Source: Photobacterium alginatilyticum
Lineage (GTDB): Bacteria > Pseudomonadota > Gammaproteobacteria > Enterobacterales > Vibrionaceae
Length of the DNA: 64,000 nt
Assembly (NCBI RefSeq): GCF_009910675.1
Contig: NZ_RSEJ01000019.1
Span: forward strand, 35,418 to 99,417
Direction: 5' to 3'
Shown here: positions 32,806 to 42,959 of the stretch, piece after piece
Layout of the letters: every line of letters starts with the position of its first letter
How positions within the stretch are numbered: the first letter of the stretch is position 1
Translations under genes and position numbers: made by a program
Notes under the pieces: model-generated
Told to the model about the DNA's origin: nothing
The model's input: the letters and a program-made list of their open reading frames with translations, nothing else
Databases searched by the model: none

Positions 32806-32891
32806 CTCATTGACACTTGCTTCAGAACTCCGGAGTTGCCTCCGGCCATTGGTATGCTTTCTGAGGCAATGACAATGAGTAAAGTAGTTAC

Positions 32892-34688
32892 TTACTTGTC
32901 TTTACCTACATGCAGAATCGCCAGGAACGCTTCCTGAGGCAGCTCGACGTTACCGATCTGCTTCATACGCTTCTTACCTTCTTTCTGCTTCTGTAGCAGT
33001 TTCTTCTTACGACTGATATCACCACCGTAACATTTCGCGATTACGTTTTTACGTAACTGCTTAACCGTTGCACGGGCAATGATCATACCGCCAATGGCTG
33101 CCTGAATCGCAATGTCGAACATTTGACGAGGAATAAATTCTTTCATCTTGTCGACTAAATCACGACCACGGCCATGAGCGTTGTCTTTGTGCGTAATGAT
33201 AGCTAGCGCATCAACACGCTCGCCATTGATCATGACGTCAACACGTACCATGTTCGACGCTTCGTAGCGCTGGAAGTTGTAATCCAGAGATGCATAACCA
33301 CGCGAGGTAGACTTCAGACGGTCGAAGAAATCCAGTACCACTTCGGACATCGGAATATCGTAAGTCAATGCCACTTGGTTACCGTGGTAAACCATATCCA
33401 CCTGTACACCACGCTTTTCGATACACAGGGTAATAACGTTACCAAGGTACTCAGACGGTACAAGGATATTACAGCGAGCAATTGGCTCACCGATGGTTTC
33501 GATATCGTTCACTGCTGGTAGCTTGGACGGGCTATCAACGTAAATCGTTTCGCCGTCAGTTTTCTCGACTTCGTATACTACGGTTGGTGCCGTGGTAATT
33601 AGCGCGAGGTTATATTCACGCTCCAAACGTTCCTGGATGATCTCCATATGGAGCATACCCAGGAAGCCACAACGAAAACCAAAACCCAGTGCCGCAGAGC
33701 TTTCTGGCTCGTAGAATAGAGAGGCATCGTTCAGGCTTAGTTTGCCCAGTGCATCACGGAAGTTCTCGTAGTCATCTGAAGAGACAGGGAACAAACCCGC
33801 ATAAACCTGAGGCTTCACTTTTTGGAAGCCCGGTAGAGGCTCTTCACAACCGCCTTTCGATAGCGTGATGGTATCACCCACAGGTGCACCGAGGATGTCT
33901 TTGATACCACAAACAACCCAACCCACTTCGCCGGTATTAAGCTCTGGTGTATCAATTTGTTTTGGTGTGAAGATACCAAGACGGTCAATGCCCCAGACCT
34001 GACCAGTGCTCATCATTTTTATCTTGGCATTTTTCTTCAGTGAGCCGTTTTTCACTCGAACCAAAGAAACAACACCCAGGTAATTATCAAACCATGAGTC
34101 AATAATCAGTGCCTGTAACGGCGCGTCAGGATCACCTTCCGGTGCAGGAATCGCAGTAACGATGTTTTCAAGAACATCTTCGACACCCAGACCCGTTTTC
34201 GCCGAACAACGGGTCGCTTCCAGTGCGTCGATACCGACGATTTCTTCAATTTCTTCTGATACACGCTCAGGATCGGCGGCCGGCAGGTCGATTTTATTCA
34301 AAATCGGCACTACCTCCAAATCCATTTCCATTGCTGTATAGCAGTTGGCCAGCGTCTGGGCTTCTACCCCCTGACCGGCATCGACCACCAGCAGCGCACC
34401 TTCACAGGCTGCCAGAGAACGTGAAACTTCGTAAGAGAAGTCGACGTGTCCCGGGGTGTCGATAAAGTTAAGCTGATACGTCTCACCATCTTTCGCCTTA
34501 TAGTCGAGCGTCACGCTCTGGGCTTTGATGGTGATACCGCGTTCGCGTTCAAGGTCCATGGAGTCCAGAACCTGCGCTTCCATTTCACGATCGGAAAGGC
34601 CGCCGCAGACTTGGATTAGACGGTCAGATAGGGTCGACTTACCATGGTCGATATGTGCAATAATCGAAAAATTACGAATGTGCTTCAT
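32892..34688 (-). CDS. lepA: Elongation factor 4 (LepA)
   Basis: LepA is a ribosome-binding translational GTPase affecting initiation and back-translocation. The 598-residue protein has G1 [10 protein letters not shown]3 DTPGHVDF, G4 NKID, domains II, III and V of the EF-G type, and the LepA-specific C-terminal domain with [22 protein letters not shown] in part. It precedes lepB, with rseC upstream, as in E. coli. Confidence 0.98.
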   Translation of the reverse strand: MKHIRNFSIIAHIDHGKSTLSDRLIQVCGGLSDREMEAQVLDSMDLERERGITIKAQSVTLDYKAKDGETYQLNFIDTPGHVDFSYEVSRSLAACEGALLVVDAGQGVEAQTLANCYTAMEMDLEVVPILNKIDLPAADPERVSEEIEEIVGIDALEATRCSAKTGLGVEDVLENIVTAIPAPEGDPDAPLQALIIDSWFDNYLGVVSLVRVKNGSLKKNAKIKMMSTGQVWGIDRLGIFTPKQIDTPELNTGEVGWVVCGIKDILGAPVGDTITLSKGGCEEPLPGFQKVKPQVYAGLFPVSSDDYENFRDALGKLSLNDASLFYEPESSAALGFGFRCGFLGMLHMEIIQERLEREYNLALITTAPTVVYEVEKTDGETIYVDSPSKLPAVNDIETIGEPIARCNILVPSEYLGNVITLCIEKRGVQVDMVYHGNQVALTYDIPMSEVVLDFFDRLKSTSRGYASLDYNFQRYEASNMVRVDVMINGERVDALAIITHKDNAHGRGRDLVDKMKEFIPRQMFDIAIQAAIGGMIIARATVKQLRKNVIAKCYGGDISRKKKLLQKQKEGKKRMKQIGNVELPQEAFLAILHVGKDK

Positions 34689-34766
34689 GAATTGGCGTGA
34701 CTAACTCGTGATTAAAAATGAATGGGATCTACAGATCAAGTTGACAGATTCTACCGAATTTAACGG

Positions 34767-35264
34767 CTAGTCGCTATCTTTCGATGCGGCATTTATTGTA
34801 CTGCCGGCAGATATGGGGTTGCCCAACACCCGAATCAGGTTCGGTTTATAGGCCGAATTGCCTTCCAGACGCTTGGCCAGACGACGTGCCAGCAACAAGC
34901 CCGCGGCCGCACTCAACACTGCTGTCAGGATCACTCCCAGCTCACCACCACCGGCTAATTCAACAAACCACCACTGCCCGAATACTGCTCCCAGCACTAA
35001 GGATAGCAAAGGCAGCACATAAACCAGTACTGCCGAATGCAACATACTTTGTTCGGGCAAACCGATTTCGACGACTTCGCCAACCGATACCCGAGTCCGG
35101 GTCGCTATTTGTACCCGATGACTACGCCCCGGGACCGCCTTGCTGACGATACCGGTACCGCAGCTATCACGTGACGCACAGTGACCACAACTGGTCTGCT
35201 GCTGACAGGTCACCGTAATGACACCGGGGTCGACGGCTACTACCGTCGCCAATGAGCGCATCAT
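34767..35264 (-). CDS. rseC: SoxR-reducing / sigma-E regulatory protein RseC
   Basis: RseC is an inner-membrane protein of the rpoE operon, linked to sigma-E control and to SoxR reduction. The 165-residue product has the N-terminal cysteine cluster SCGHCASRDSCG (about 25-36) and two adjacent membrane segments (about 74-92 and 107-126). It overlaps the rseB end by 4 nt. Confidence 0.92.
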   Translation of the reverse strand: MMRSLATVVAVDPGVITVTCQQQTSCGHCASRDSCGTGIVSKAVPGRSHRVQIATRTRVSVGEVVEIGLPEQSMLHSAVLVYVLPLLSLVLGAVFGQWWFVELAGGGELGVILTAVLSAAAGLLLARRLAKRLEGNSAYKPNLIRVLGNPISAGSTINAASKDSD

Positions 35265-36250
35265 GGCGTCGTTTCTCCTGCAGCATTGGCCTTGCCGGTC
35301 AGAAACGCGACAGACTCGGCTACACGACGGGCTGTTGCCGGTGGAATATCGCCAACCACCGTCACTTCTTTATCCTTGAGCAGGTAGCTATGCAGGGTTC
35401 TGCGCCCCTGGCGTACCAGCTGCTCCCTGACGGTAAAGCTGTCGGCAGACGAGACATAGATAGAGAAGCTAAACAGGCCATCACTGTACATTTTGCTTTC
35501 GACCGGACGCTCGGTCATCATCAGGCGATGACGGTTACGGGATACCGACTCAAACCCCTGTGGCAGCCAGTTGGCATGCCAGCTCAGCTCCGCCTGAGGC
35601 TGCGGAGGCAATTTGACCACCGCTGGCAGCTCGACGGTTTTCAGGCTTCTCAATACATCCCCGACTTTCGGGTTCACGACATAGGAGACGGCACGATACT
35701 GCTCAAGCGGCTCGCCATCGCGATCCAGCAGGTCGGCCCGCATTACCAGCTTGCTCCGGGTATCAACCCATATCAGGTAGGAATAGCGCGCCCCGTCTTT
35801 CGGTGCGATACGAACGACATCACAGGCAACCCCCGCTTCCCGGGCCCGCCCCATTGAAATGAAGTCATAGAACTGCGCCAGCTCCTCGATATCTGACTTC
35901 ATGATCGGCGGCAGAGGCGCAACCATCTTGTTGCTGTTGATGGTGAACGGATCGAGACCCGGTTCAAAATAGCTCACCTCGCTGCCCCGCTGGATAACCT
36001 CTCGCGGCGGACCGCTCAGGTAAACCAGGTGCGCGTACGTCTCGCCGTCTTCAAAGGTATGGCGATAACGTAACGGCTCAATACTGTTTTTCTTGATAAG
36101 TATGTACGACAGCTCATAGCTGAGCCCACGGCTAGCCTCATCCATTTGATGCAACAAAGCCTCTGCAGAAGAAACTGAGTCTTCCGCAGAGGCTTGCAAT
36201 GGCATCATAAGGCTGACCAGTGTCACTACACCGACCAGAATCTTTCTCAT
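35261..36250 (-). CDS. rseB: Sigma-E factor regulatory protein RseB
   Basis: RseB binds the periplasmic part of RseA and shields it from DegS until it senses misfolded outer-membrane protein or LPS. The 329-residue precursor has a signal peptide with AxA-type cleavage after QASA near residue 22. The MucB/RseB domain follows, with HTFEDGETYAHLVYLSGPPREVI in part. It lies 12 nt after rseA. Confidence 0.95.
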   Translation of the reverse strand: MRKILVGVVTLVSLMMPLQASAEDSVSSAEALLHQMDEASRGLSYELSYILIKKNSIEPLRYRHTFEDGETYAHLVYLSGPPREVIQRGSEVSYFEPGLDPFTINSNKMVAPLPPIMKSDIEELAQFYDFISMGRAREAGVACDVVRIAPKDGARYSYLIWVDTRSKLVMRADLLDRDGEPLEQYRAVSYVVNPKVGDVLRSLKTVELPAVVKLPPQPQAELSWHANWLPQGFESVSRNRHRLMMTERPVESKMYSDGLFSFSIYVSSADSFTVREQLVRQGRRTLHSYLLKDKEVTVVGDIPPATARRVAESVAFLTGKANAAGETTP

Positions 36251-36262
36251 TTATCCGCCAGA

Positions 36263-36910
36263 TCAGTTTGTTTCTAACAAAGTTTTATCAATACTGCCAT
36301 CTTCGGCATTCAAACGCAGCTGGAGTTCATAATCCTGAAGCATCGCATTAATACGGCGTCGCTGCTCCATCACTTGGGCTTCACTCGGCGCGGCATGGCT
36401 ATTACTGCGCACAGAATCTCGGGTCAGACTAACAGGTTCGGCCGTACCGGCAAAAGGAATGGTCTGTAGTACCGGGATCTGTGAATCAGCAGGGTTGCTG
36501 ACGACGCCATCGTCACCACCGTTGTACTGCTGAACACCAACAATCACAGCCAAAGAGACACAGGCCGCGACAGCCACCTGGCCAAACTGCGTCAACCAGG
36601 CTGGCAGGGTGCGTTTTGCCTGTTGCGGTGTCGGTTGCGGCTCGGCCGTTTCACGTACCGTTGCAAGCTGAACCACTTGCGCAGGCTCTGATACGCCAGT
36701 ATGGGCCGGCTCATTTTCCAACGCCATTGCCACGCTCGCAGCAATATCCCAATCCTTGTTTTGCGGCGCTTCCCCCCGCATTACATCACCGATCAGATTA
36801 AAGTGCTGCCAAGTTTGCTGGCTGTCATCATCAACGGCCAAGGCATTAATAATGCTCTGATCCAGTTCTTCACCATCTAATAGTGCCGAAATCTTTTGTT
36901 TATCAGCCAT
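36263..36910 (-). CDS. rseA: Anti-sigma-E factor RseA
   Basis: RseA is the inner-membrane anti-sigma factor that holds RpoE until DegS and RseP cleave it. The 215-residue protein has a cytoplasmic N-terminal anti-sigma domain (KISALLDGEELD, WQHFNLIGDVMRGE), one membrane span (about 98-117) and a periplasmic tail. ATG at 36910 (MADKQK) after GGTGAAAAA is preferred over an earlier in-frame start. It follows rpoE by 25 nt. Confidence 0.95.
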   Translation of the reverse strand: MADKQKISALLDGEELDQSIINALAVDDDSQQTWQHFNLIGDVMRGEAPQNKDWDIAASVAMALENEPAHTGVSEPAQVVQLATVRETAEPQPTPQQAKRTLPAWLTQFGQVAVAACVSLAVIVGVQQYNGGDDGVVSNPADSQIPVLQTIPFAGTAEPVSLTRDSVRSNSHAAPSEAQVMEQRRRINAMLQDYELQLRLNAEDGSIDKTLLETN

Positions 36911-36935
36911 TTTTTTCACCGTATTGGCTTAACAT

Positions 36936-37514
36936 TTATCGCTGCATTAGAGGACGAATTCGTTTTTCGACCGCCTCTCGTGCACGGAAAATACGTGATC
37001 TTACCGTACCAACCGGACATCCCATGACTTCTGCAATTTCTTCATAGCTCAAACCTTCCAGCTCGCGCAATGTGATTGCTGTTTTGAGATCATCCGGTAA
37101 TGCTTCAATGGTACTAAAGACTACCCGCTTCAATTCATCTGACAACATTTGGTTCTCAGGGTTCGATATTTCTTTCAAGGCATTTCCACTTTCGTAGTAT
37201 TCAGCCTCTTCAGCATCGACATCTGACGCCGGCGGACGGCGTCCCTGGGCAACCAAATAGTTTTTCGCCGTATTAACGGCAATTCGGTACAGCCATGTGT
37301 AAAACGCACTTTCCCCACGAAATGTCGGCAAAGCACGATACGCTTTTATGAACGCTTCCTGAGCGACATCCGGCACATCACCGGAGTTGCTGACATATCG
37401 GGCAACCAGGCTACATACCTTATTCTGGTATTTAACCACCAACAGGTTAAATGCCTGCTTGTCACCACGCTGTACCCGCTCAATTAATACCTGATCAGTT
37501 TGCTGCTCGCTCAT
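36936..37514 (-). CDS. rpoE: RNA polymerase sigma-E factor
   Basis: RpoE is the ECF sigma factor for envelope stress. The 192-residue protein has region 2 (DVAQEAFIKAYRALPTFRGESAFYTWLYRIA in part) and region 4 (LRELEGLSYEEIAEVMGCPVGTVRSRIFRARE in part), very close to E. coli. First gene of rpoE-rseABC. A sigma-E type promoter about 165 nt upstream predicts autoregulation. A structured repeat lies further upstream toward nadB. Confidence 0.98.
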   Translation of the reverse strand: MSEQQTDQVLIERVQRGDKQAFNLLVVKYQNKVCSLVARYVSNSGDVPDVAQEAFIKAYRALPTFRGESAFYTWLYRIAVNTAKNYLVAQGRRPPASDVDAEEAEYYESGNALKEISNPENQMLSDELKRVVFSTIEALPDDLKTAITLRELEGLSYEEIAEVMGCPVGTVRSRIFRAREAVEKRIRPLMQR

Positions 37515-37679
37515 TCGAGCGTGTACTCCTATATCCGTCTTTCACTCGTGATTTCTAACTCGCCTGCCAACTGCCGGGTCCAACGTCCCAATAAGGTCTA
37601 AGCCTGGACGCGCTTTGTTACAACAGTATAAAGCTCAGTCAAAACAGGGTCGTATGAAAAATATGAGCATGAGCACTAT

Positions 37680-37708
37680 CTAAGACTCAGCGATAAAAGC
37701 AAAGTTCC
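37680..37708 (-). promoter_or_regulatory. Predicted sigma-E promoter of rpoE
   Basis: On the minus strand GGAACTT (37702-37708), a 16-bp spacer and TCTTAG (37680-37685) fit the sigma-E consensus (GGAACTT, then TCTGA/TCAAA type -10). It would make rpoE-rseABC autoregulated, as known in E. coli. Confidence 0.7.
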
Positions 37709-37768
37709 CCGTGCGAAAGAAATAATTTCTCATTAATAGTGCGCGATTTTTTATCCGCAATGAAGCAG

Positions 37769-38034
37769 TATACCCAAGCTACCTCAAGATGCTCGTTTCA
37801 GCGAGAATTACTTGGCTTGTAGGCTAGGCACCGATTAGAAAATCTAGTGGCTCTAAATTAATAATCGGTAACACCGCATAGAAGCCAAGTAAACTCGCCC
37901 TTTGGGAGTGAGCCAGCGAACTCATTTCTGTGTCAAATAACGTTGAAAGGGAATACCATTCCTACCGTCATTTTCCTTGAACTGAGCTCGCTGGTCTCAC
38001 TCTGAACCCTGCATCTTGAGGTAGCTTGGGTATA
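37769..38034 (+). repeat. Structured 266-bp repeat, copy 1 (MITE-like or RNA element)
   Basis: A perfect 24-bp terminal inverted repeat (TATACCCAAGCTACC... at 37769-37792, mirrored at 38011-38034) bounds the element. Inside are further stems: 37808-37818/37882-37892, 37830-37837/37862-37869 enclosing a loop, 37906-37917/37990-38002 and 37935-37942/37966-37973. A second copy at 49006-49270 keeps the same offsets with different stem sequences. TA occurs at both ends, which fits a TA-duplicating MITE. No protein is encoded. It lies 127 nt before nadB in the same sense. Confidence 0.85.
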
Positions 38035-38161
38035 TAACAATTGCTATTAACTCAACATTATACCGCGTCAATACGATAAGTGGTTAACTAACAGTCAAAA
38101 ATGACCAATTGAGATGGAATTTGGTAACATAGAGTGATTACCACAGGGATATGATATCGAT

Positions 38162-39781
38162 ATGAACGAAAACCGTGAACATCAATGCGATGTACTAGTC
38201 ATTGGTAGTGGCGCTGCCGGACTATCGCTGGCATTGCGCTTAGCGCCACTAGGGAAAGTCATGGTCCTGAGCAAAGGACCACGCAGCGAAGGCGCCACCT
38301 ATTATGCACAGGGCGGAATTGCAGCCGTCTTTGACGAATCGGACAGTGTTGAATCTCATGTCGAGGACACTCAGGTAGCCGGAGCACACCTGTGCGATGA
38401 AGAGGTCGTTCGCTTCATTGCCGAAAATGCCAAGCACTGTGTCCAATGGCTGATCGACGGCGGGGTGCCTTTTGACCGCGAGGAAAGCGACAGTGACGAT
38501 GCACCTCGCTATCACCTGACCCGCGAGGGCGGCCACAGCCACCGCCGGATCCTGCATGCTGCAGATGCCACCGGTATGGCGGTACAAAACTCACTCCAAG
38601 ACAATGTTCACAACCACCCGAATATCGAGGTGCTGGAGCGTCACAATGCGCTGGACTTGATCACCAACCAGAAGTTAGGCCGTTGCGACGAGCCAAACCG
38701 GGTATTGGGCGCCTACATCTGGAACCGTAACCAGGAAGTGGTCGAAACCGTCCGGGCCAAATTTGTCGTACTGGCAACAGGCGGTGCCTCGAAGGTCTAC
38801 CAGTACACCTCGAACCCCGATGTGTCCTCCGGTGACGGTATTGCCATGGCCTGGCGTGCAGGTTGCCGGGTTGCCAACCTCGAATTCAACCAGTTCCACC
38901 CGACGTGCCTGTTCCACCCGGAAGCGCGCAACTTTCTGCTGACCGAGGCCCTGCGAGGCGAAGGCGCCTATCTGCGCCGTCCTGACGGCAGCCGCTTTAT
39001 GAAGGATTTCGACGAGCGCGCCGAGCTGGCTCCCCGTGATGTCGTAGCCCGTGCCATCGATTTTGAGATGAAGCGCCTGGGTGCAGACTGCATGTACCTG
39101 GATATCAGCCACAAGCCGGCTGACTTTGTCCAGAAGCACTTCCCGACGATCTATGAGAAGCTGCTGGGATTCGGTATCGATATCACCAAAGAGCCGATCC
39201 CGATTGTCCCGGCTGCCCACTATACCTGTGGCGGCGTTATCGTCGACAAGGAAGGACGCACGGATCTCGACGGTCTCTATGCTATCGGCGAAGTCAGCTA
39301 CACCGGCCTGCACGGTGCCAACCGTATGGCATCGAACTCGCTGCTGGAGTGCGTAGTCTATGCCTGGGCAGCTGCCGAGAGCATTACGCACAAACTAGAC
39401 CATGTCAGCCTGCCTTCAAGCCTGCCTAGCTGGGACGAGAGCCAGGTTAACTGCTCAGACGAAGAAGTCGTGATCCAGCACAACTGGCATGAGCTTCGCC
39501 TGTTCATGTGGGATTATGTCGGTATCGTACGAACCACCAAGCGTCTCGAACGTGCCATGCGCCGTATCCAGTTGCTCAACGAAGAAGTGAACGAGTACTA
39601 CAGCAACTTCAGGGTCTCCAATAACCTGCTAGAGCTACGTAACCTGCTGCAGGTTGCCGAGCTGATGGTGCGTTGCGCGCTGGAGCGAAAAGAGAGCCTC
39701 GGCCTGCATTATAATCTCGATTTCCCGGAACAGCAGGAAAGCTCGCAGCCAACCGTCCTCACCCCGGATCAACCGTGCTGA
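38162..39781 (+). CDS. nadB: L-aspartate oxidase
   Basis: NadB oxidises L-aspartate to iminoaspartate with FAD, the first step of de novo NAD synthesis. The 539-residue protein has the FAD dinucleotide motif [13 protein letters not shown] near the N-terminus, [25 protein letters not shown] [24 protein letters not shown] and [24 protein letters not shown] in part. Length matches E. coli. It is divergent from rpoE, the classical arrangement, with a structured repeat in the gap. Confidence 0.97.
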   Translation: MNENREHQCDVLVIGSGAAGLSLALRLAPLGKVMVLSKGPRSEGATYYAQGGIAAVFDESDSVESHVEDTQVAGAHLCDEEVVRFIAENAKHCVQWLIDGGVPFDREESDSDDAPRYHLTREGGHSHRRILHAADATGMAVQNSLQDNVHNHPNIEVLERHNALDLITNQKLGRCDEPNRVLGAYIWNRNQEVVETVRAKFVVLATGGASKVYQYTSNPDVSSGDGIAMAWRAGCRVANLEFNQFHPTCLFHPEARNFLLTEALRGEGAYLRRPDGSRFMKDFDERAELAPRDVVARAIDFEMKRLGADCMYLDISHKPADFVQKHFPTIYEKLLGFGIDITKEPIPIVPAAHYTCGGVIVDKEGRTDLDGLYAIGEVSYTGLHGANRMASNSLLECVVYAWAAAESITHKLDHVSLPSSLPSWDESQVNCSDEEVVIQHNWHELRLFMWDYVGIVRTTKRLERAMRRIQLLNEEVNEYYSNFRVSNNLLELRNLLQVAELMVRCALERKESLGLHYNLDFPEQQESSQPTVLTPDQPC

Positions 39782-39817
39782 GGGGCTAGTTCCTAGGGGC
39801 GATACCCAATCCGAGAT

Positions 39818-39852
39818 AAAAAAAGCGAGAGGTGAAAACCTCTCGCTTTTTT
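39818..39852 (+). terminator. Terminator after nadB
   Basis: AAAAAAGCGAGAGGT, loop GAAA and ACCTCTCGCTTTTTT form a long perfect stem with T-run. The mirror A-run may also stop leftward transcription of the chemoreceptor gene. Confidence 0.92.
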
Positions 39853-39896
39853 GTGGTCCTGGGTCCAAAAGCCTAAAAGAAGTGTCAAACTCTTAC

Positions 39897-39918
39897 TCTT
39901 CCTAGGGCCTGCTTTTCC
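39897..39918 (+). repeat. CTAG-rich intergenic repeat, copy 2
   Basis: Second occurrence of the TCTTCCTAGRGCCTRC-type repeat found at 28414-28435. The surrounding 39782-39960 holds five CTAG tetramers. Confidence 0.5.
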
Positions 39919-39960
39919 CGTTCTACCTAGGATCTAGGTTCCAGGATCTCGTACCTGCTA

Positions 39961-41790
39961 TTAAACCTTGAATTCCGCAATAGCCTCATCAAGCGAAGAA
40001 GCCTGATTCGCTACCGCATTGGCAGCCAAGGCATTTTCATGGGCTACCGAGGAGTTGAGATTGGTAATATCACGGATCGAGGTAACATTCTGGCCAATTT
40101 CATCCGAGACCAGACTTTGCTGCTCGACTGCGGCTGCAATCTGGGTACTGGTATCCATGATCAGCTGCATATCACTCATGATCTGGTTGATTCTGACTTC
40201 AGCGCTGTCAGCCTGAGTTACACTCAAATCCCCCTGCTCCCGGCAACGGCCGATATGGACCACCACCTGATCAGTCTGCTCCTGCAACGAAGCAATGATC
40301 GTCGTGATTTCCTCCGTCGACTGACGAGTACGCAGCGCCAGTGAGCGCACCTCATCGGCAACAACCGCAAAGCCCCGTCCCTGCTCGCCTGCCCGTGCCG
40401 CTTCAATCGCCGCATTCAATGCCAGCAGGTTAGTCTGCTCGGCAATGGCCTTGATCACATCCAATACAGAGCCAATATTCTCCGACAGCGTTGACAGGCT
40501 GGCTACCTCATCGCTGGTTTGCGAAAGATCGTCAGACAGAGTACGAATACGCTCTTTGGTTGCAATCACTTCATTCAGGCCTTCCTGGGCACCGTTATAA
40601 CTTTGATCGGCATTGGCTGCCGCATTCTCGGTATTCGAGGCTATTTCGCGGATCGTTACCCCCATTTCGGTGATCGCGGTTGCCACTGAGTCCGTTTCCG
40701 ACTGCTGCTGCTCCATCGCCTTTTCCGACTCCTGGCTACGACTCTGAAGCTGTTCTGATGCAGCGCCCAGCTCGGTCACGGCTCCCTGCACATTACCGAC
40801 CAGATTACGCAGACTTGCCAACAGGCCATTGAAGTTCGTCGCCATTTCACCAAGCTCATCCTTGCCGCTCTCATCGGCGATTTGGGTAAGATCGTTGCTC
40901 GCCGCAATATTCGCCATCAACTGACTCAGTGTCTGCACCCGACGCTGGATCGACTGACTGATAAACCATGACAGGCTGACCAGTGCGATGATCACCACCA
41001 GCACAGCCGCGATGGTTAGCTGGCTGATCAAGCTCCGCTCGGCAGCAACCTTTTCTTCAAGCTGCTGGACAACCTCTGAAAAGACTTCCTCAACCATATG
41101 GGATTGCTTACGAATTTCTCCTCGCAGCCCGAGATTATGGTTCAAGCCAATAGTCTGTTGTTGGGTAATGATTTTGTCGGTCGTATCGGCAAAGCGGGTA
41201 TAGACTGGCCCAAAATCATCGGCTAGCTTTTGGCTATAGCGGGCAGAAGCCGCCTGATAGTCCTCGAGATACTCCTTTTTACCCGTCACAAGCAATAGCT
41301 TGGCTGCCTCCTCAAGACTGTAGGCTTCCAATATATCTCGCTCCTGATCGCCGGCGGCATTAACCAGTTGCTCTGAAGATTCAAAGAACTCACGGTACAA
41401 GCCATCAGAAGACGTCAGTCCAAGTTGCTGGTAACCCTTAATCAGGGCCATCATCCCTTCCTGGTAGCTCTGCATCGCAGCCGGCAGAGACTGGAGGCTC
41501 GGAATAGCAATAGACAGCGAGTTTAAATCGCTTTCAAGCACGGTCAGCTGGGACTGAAAGGCATCATAGTTTTTCTGGAACTTACCCTGATACTTCATAT
41601 CCATCCGCATCAGGAAATCTTTTTCGTTACGGCGCAAGTTAAGCAAAATCACCTCTAGCTGGCTAACTGCCGCACTAGAGTCATTGATCTTCATCACCCG
41701 CTCATTTGCCTTCCAGGTCATCCCCAATACAGCCAATAGAGCGACAACCGCCAGAGCGGTAAGTCCTAATAATTTATATTTAATTTTCAT
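39961..41790 (-). CDS. Methyl-accepting chemotaxis protein, HBM-type sensor
   Basis: A chemoreceptor that should signal through CheW/CheA to the flagella. The 609-residue protein has an N-terminal membrane segment (about 7-25) and a long all-helical periplasmic domain. The segment [20 protein letters not shown] resembles helical bimodular (HBM) sensors, which bind organic acids such as TCA intermediates. A second membrane segment (near 260-280), HAMP and the signalling domain with [20 protein letters not shown] and [12 protein letters not shown] follow. Start ATG at 41790 has AAGGA 10 nt upstream. No CheR/CheB tether pentapeptide ends the chain. The ligand is unknown. Confidence 0.88.
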   Translation of the reverse strand: MKIKYKLLGLTALAVVALLAVLGMTWKANERVMKINDSSAAVSQLEVILLNLRRNEKDFLMRMDMKYQGKFQKNYDAFQSQLTVLESDLNSLSIAIPSLQSLPAAMQSYQEGMMALIKGYQQLGLTSSDGLYREFFESSEQLVNAAGDQERDILEAYSLEEAAKLLLVTGKKEYLEDYQAASARYSQKLADDFGPVYTRFADTTDKIITQQQTIGLNHNLGLRGEIRKQSHMVEEVFSEVVQQLEEKVAAERSLISQLTIAAVLVVIIALVSLSWFISQSIQRRVQTLSQLMANIAASNDLTQIADESGKDELGEMATNFNGLLASLRNLVGNVQGAVTELGAASEQLQSRSQESEKAMEQQQSETDSVATAITEMGVTIREIASNTENAAANADQSYNGAQEGLNEVIATKERIRTLSDDLSQTSDEVASLSTLSENIGSVLDVIKAIAEQTNLLALNAAIEAARAGEQGRGFAVVADEVRSLALRTRQSTEEITTIIASLQEQTDQVVVHIGRCREQGDLSVTQADSAEVRINQIMSDMQLIMDTSTQIAAAVEQQSLVSDEIGQNVTSIRDITNLNSSVAHENALAANAVANQASSLDEAIAEFKV

Positions 41791-42005
41791 TTCTACATCG
41801 TCCTTGCCTGAATCACCTGCGCCAGGTATGGGCAGATAACCGTACTTCGGCAGTGCTATTACGAAAAAAGATATCGGCTCAGCGAGCGATACCTTTAGGG
41901 CGTGAAGGTTATTGCGAATGGCCACAGAGTGCAAAATAAGGAATAAAATACTGAAAGGTAATTAGATTTCGATCAAATCCACCGTAAAAATAAATTTTGT
42001 GGTTA

Positions 42006-42440
42006 TTATTTACTAGCCGAATCAATAACCAAGTAATGGCATATCAAAGACAGCGAGCGATATTCCGACTCTTCACATGCATCATGACAAATTAATAACC
42101 AGCGTCGCTGGCTCTGATGCCGCAAGCGCCAGAGCATCACAAAACGAGAACGAATTTTAACCTGCTCAATCACCCACGGTTGCTGCTGCCACTGCAGTTC
42201 ACCGGACGATTTAACCACCAGCCTTCCCTGCATCAGACGGCAGTCAATAAGACGCTGCAGCCATTCGAACCATAAGAACTCCAGGCAGACAATGACCAGC
42301 GGAAAAGGAAGAGTGTGACGAAACCAGGAAAGCAATAACAGGCTTGCCGCACCAACGTAGAGGAGTGTCAGTGCGGCAGCCATTAATCGAGACGGGGTTA
42401 TATCAAGATCAGCGAAGCTTGCTGTTGTTGTGGGCGACAA
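42006..42440 (-). CDS. ygfX: YgfX (CptA)-like inner-membrane protein
   Basis: YgfX is a small membrane protein paired with SdhE; in E. coli it has been described as the toxin partner affecting cell shape. The product, about 144 residues, has two membrane segments (LMAAALTLLYVGAASLLLLS and PFPLVIVCLEFLWF) and a Trp/Arg-rich tail. No ATG fits: the family-like segment ASFADLDITPSRL lies before the first internal ATG (42383). A TTG at 42440, after GGTGG, is proposed, overlapping sdhE by 32 nt. The start is uncertain. Confidence 0.75.
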   Translation of the reverse strand: MSPTTTASFADLDITPSRLMAAALTLLYVGAASLLLLSWFRHTLPFPLVIVCLEFLWFEWLQRLIDCRLMQGRLVVKSSGELQWQQQPWVIEQVKIRSRFVMLWRLRHQSQRRWLLICHDACEESEYRSLSLICHYLVIDSASK

Positions 42441-42669
42441 TTCTGTCCACCATCGCCGCATGGGCGGGGTTGTCACTCCGACCGTGCTGCATAACCCATG
42501 TAAACAGATCCGGATCATCGCAAGTCAGCAAAGAAATAAAGTCCCGCTGCTCCTGCTCGGGCAGATCATCAAAGCATTCTTCGAAAAACGGCATGATGAT
42601 CACATCCAACTCCAGCATACCGCGGCGGCATGCCCACTTTACCCGTGCTTTTTCATCTGCACTCAACAT
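42409..42669 (-). CDS. sdhE: FAD assembly factor SdhE
   Basis: SdhE promotes covalent flavinylation of the succinate dehydrogenase flavoprotein. The 86-residue protein carries RRGMLELDVIIMPFFEECFDDL, with the key RGxxE motif, and CDDPDLFTWVMQHG. ATG at 42669 has GAGG 6 nt upstream; the frame's earlier opening codon is TTG. It is coupled to ygfX and divergent from ygfZ, as in E. coli. Confidence 0.94.
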   Translation of the reverse strand: MLSADEKARVKWACRRGMLELDVIIMPFFEECFDDLPEQEQRDFISLLTCDDPDLFTWVMQHGRSDNPAHAAMVDRIVAHNNSKLR

Positions 42670-42959
42670 ATACAACCTCAACGTTCAATATGGTCGTTTT
42701 ACAATTTGCCCAATACTAGCAGCCAAGGTCCGGGCCGACTATGCGCAGGAACAAGCAATGCACTAAGATGAGACCTATGATCAATAATAACCAGTCAAAC
42801 TTATCAGGTATTTGGGCTGACAAATCGCTGCCGGCGATTTAACATAGCAGGAACAGAGATATTCACCCAACCAAAGTAACTCGCCGCCATTGCTCTGCCG
42901 ATTCTCTGGCCGAGAAGAACAAAGCCTCCGGCAAGTTACCAGCACATCATGGAAATCCT

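Noticed and set aside
38675..39391. 238-codon leftward frame inside nadB
   Set aside because: Shadow of the conserved nadB reading frame.
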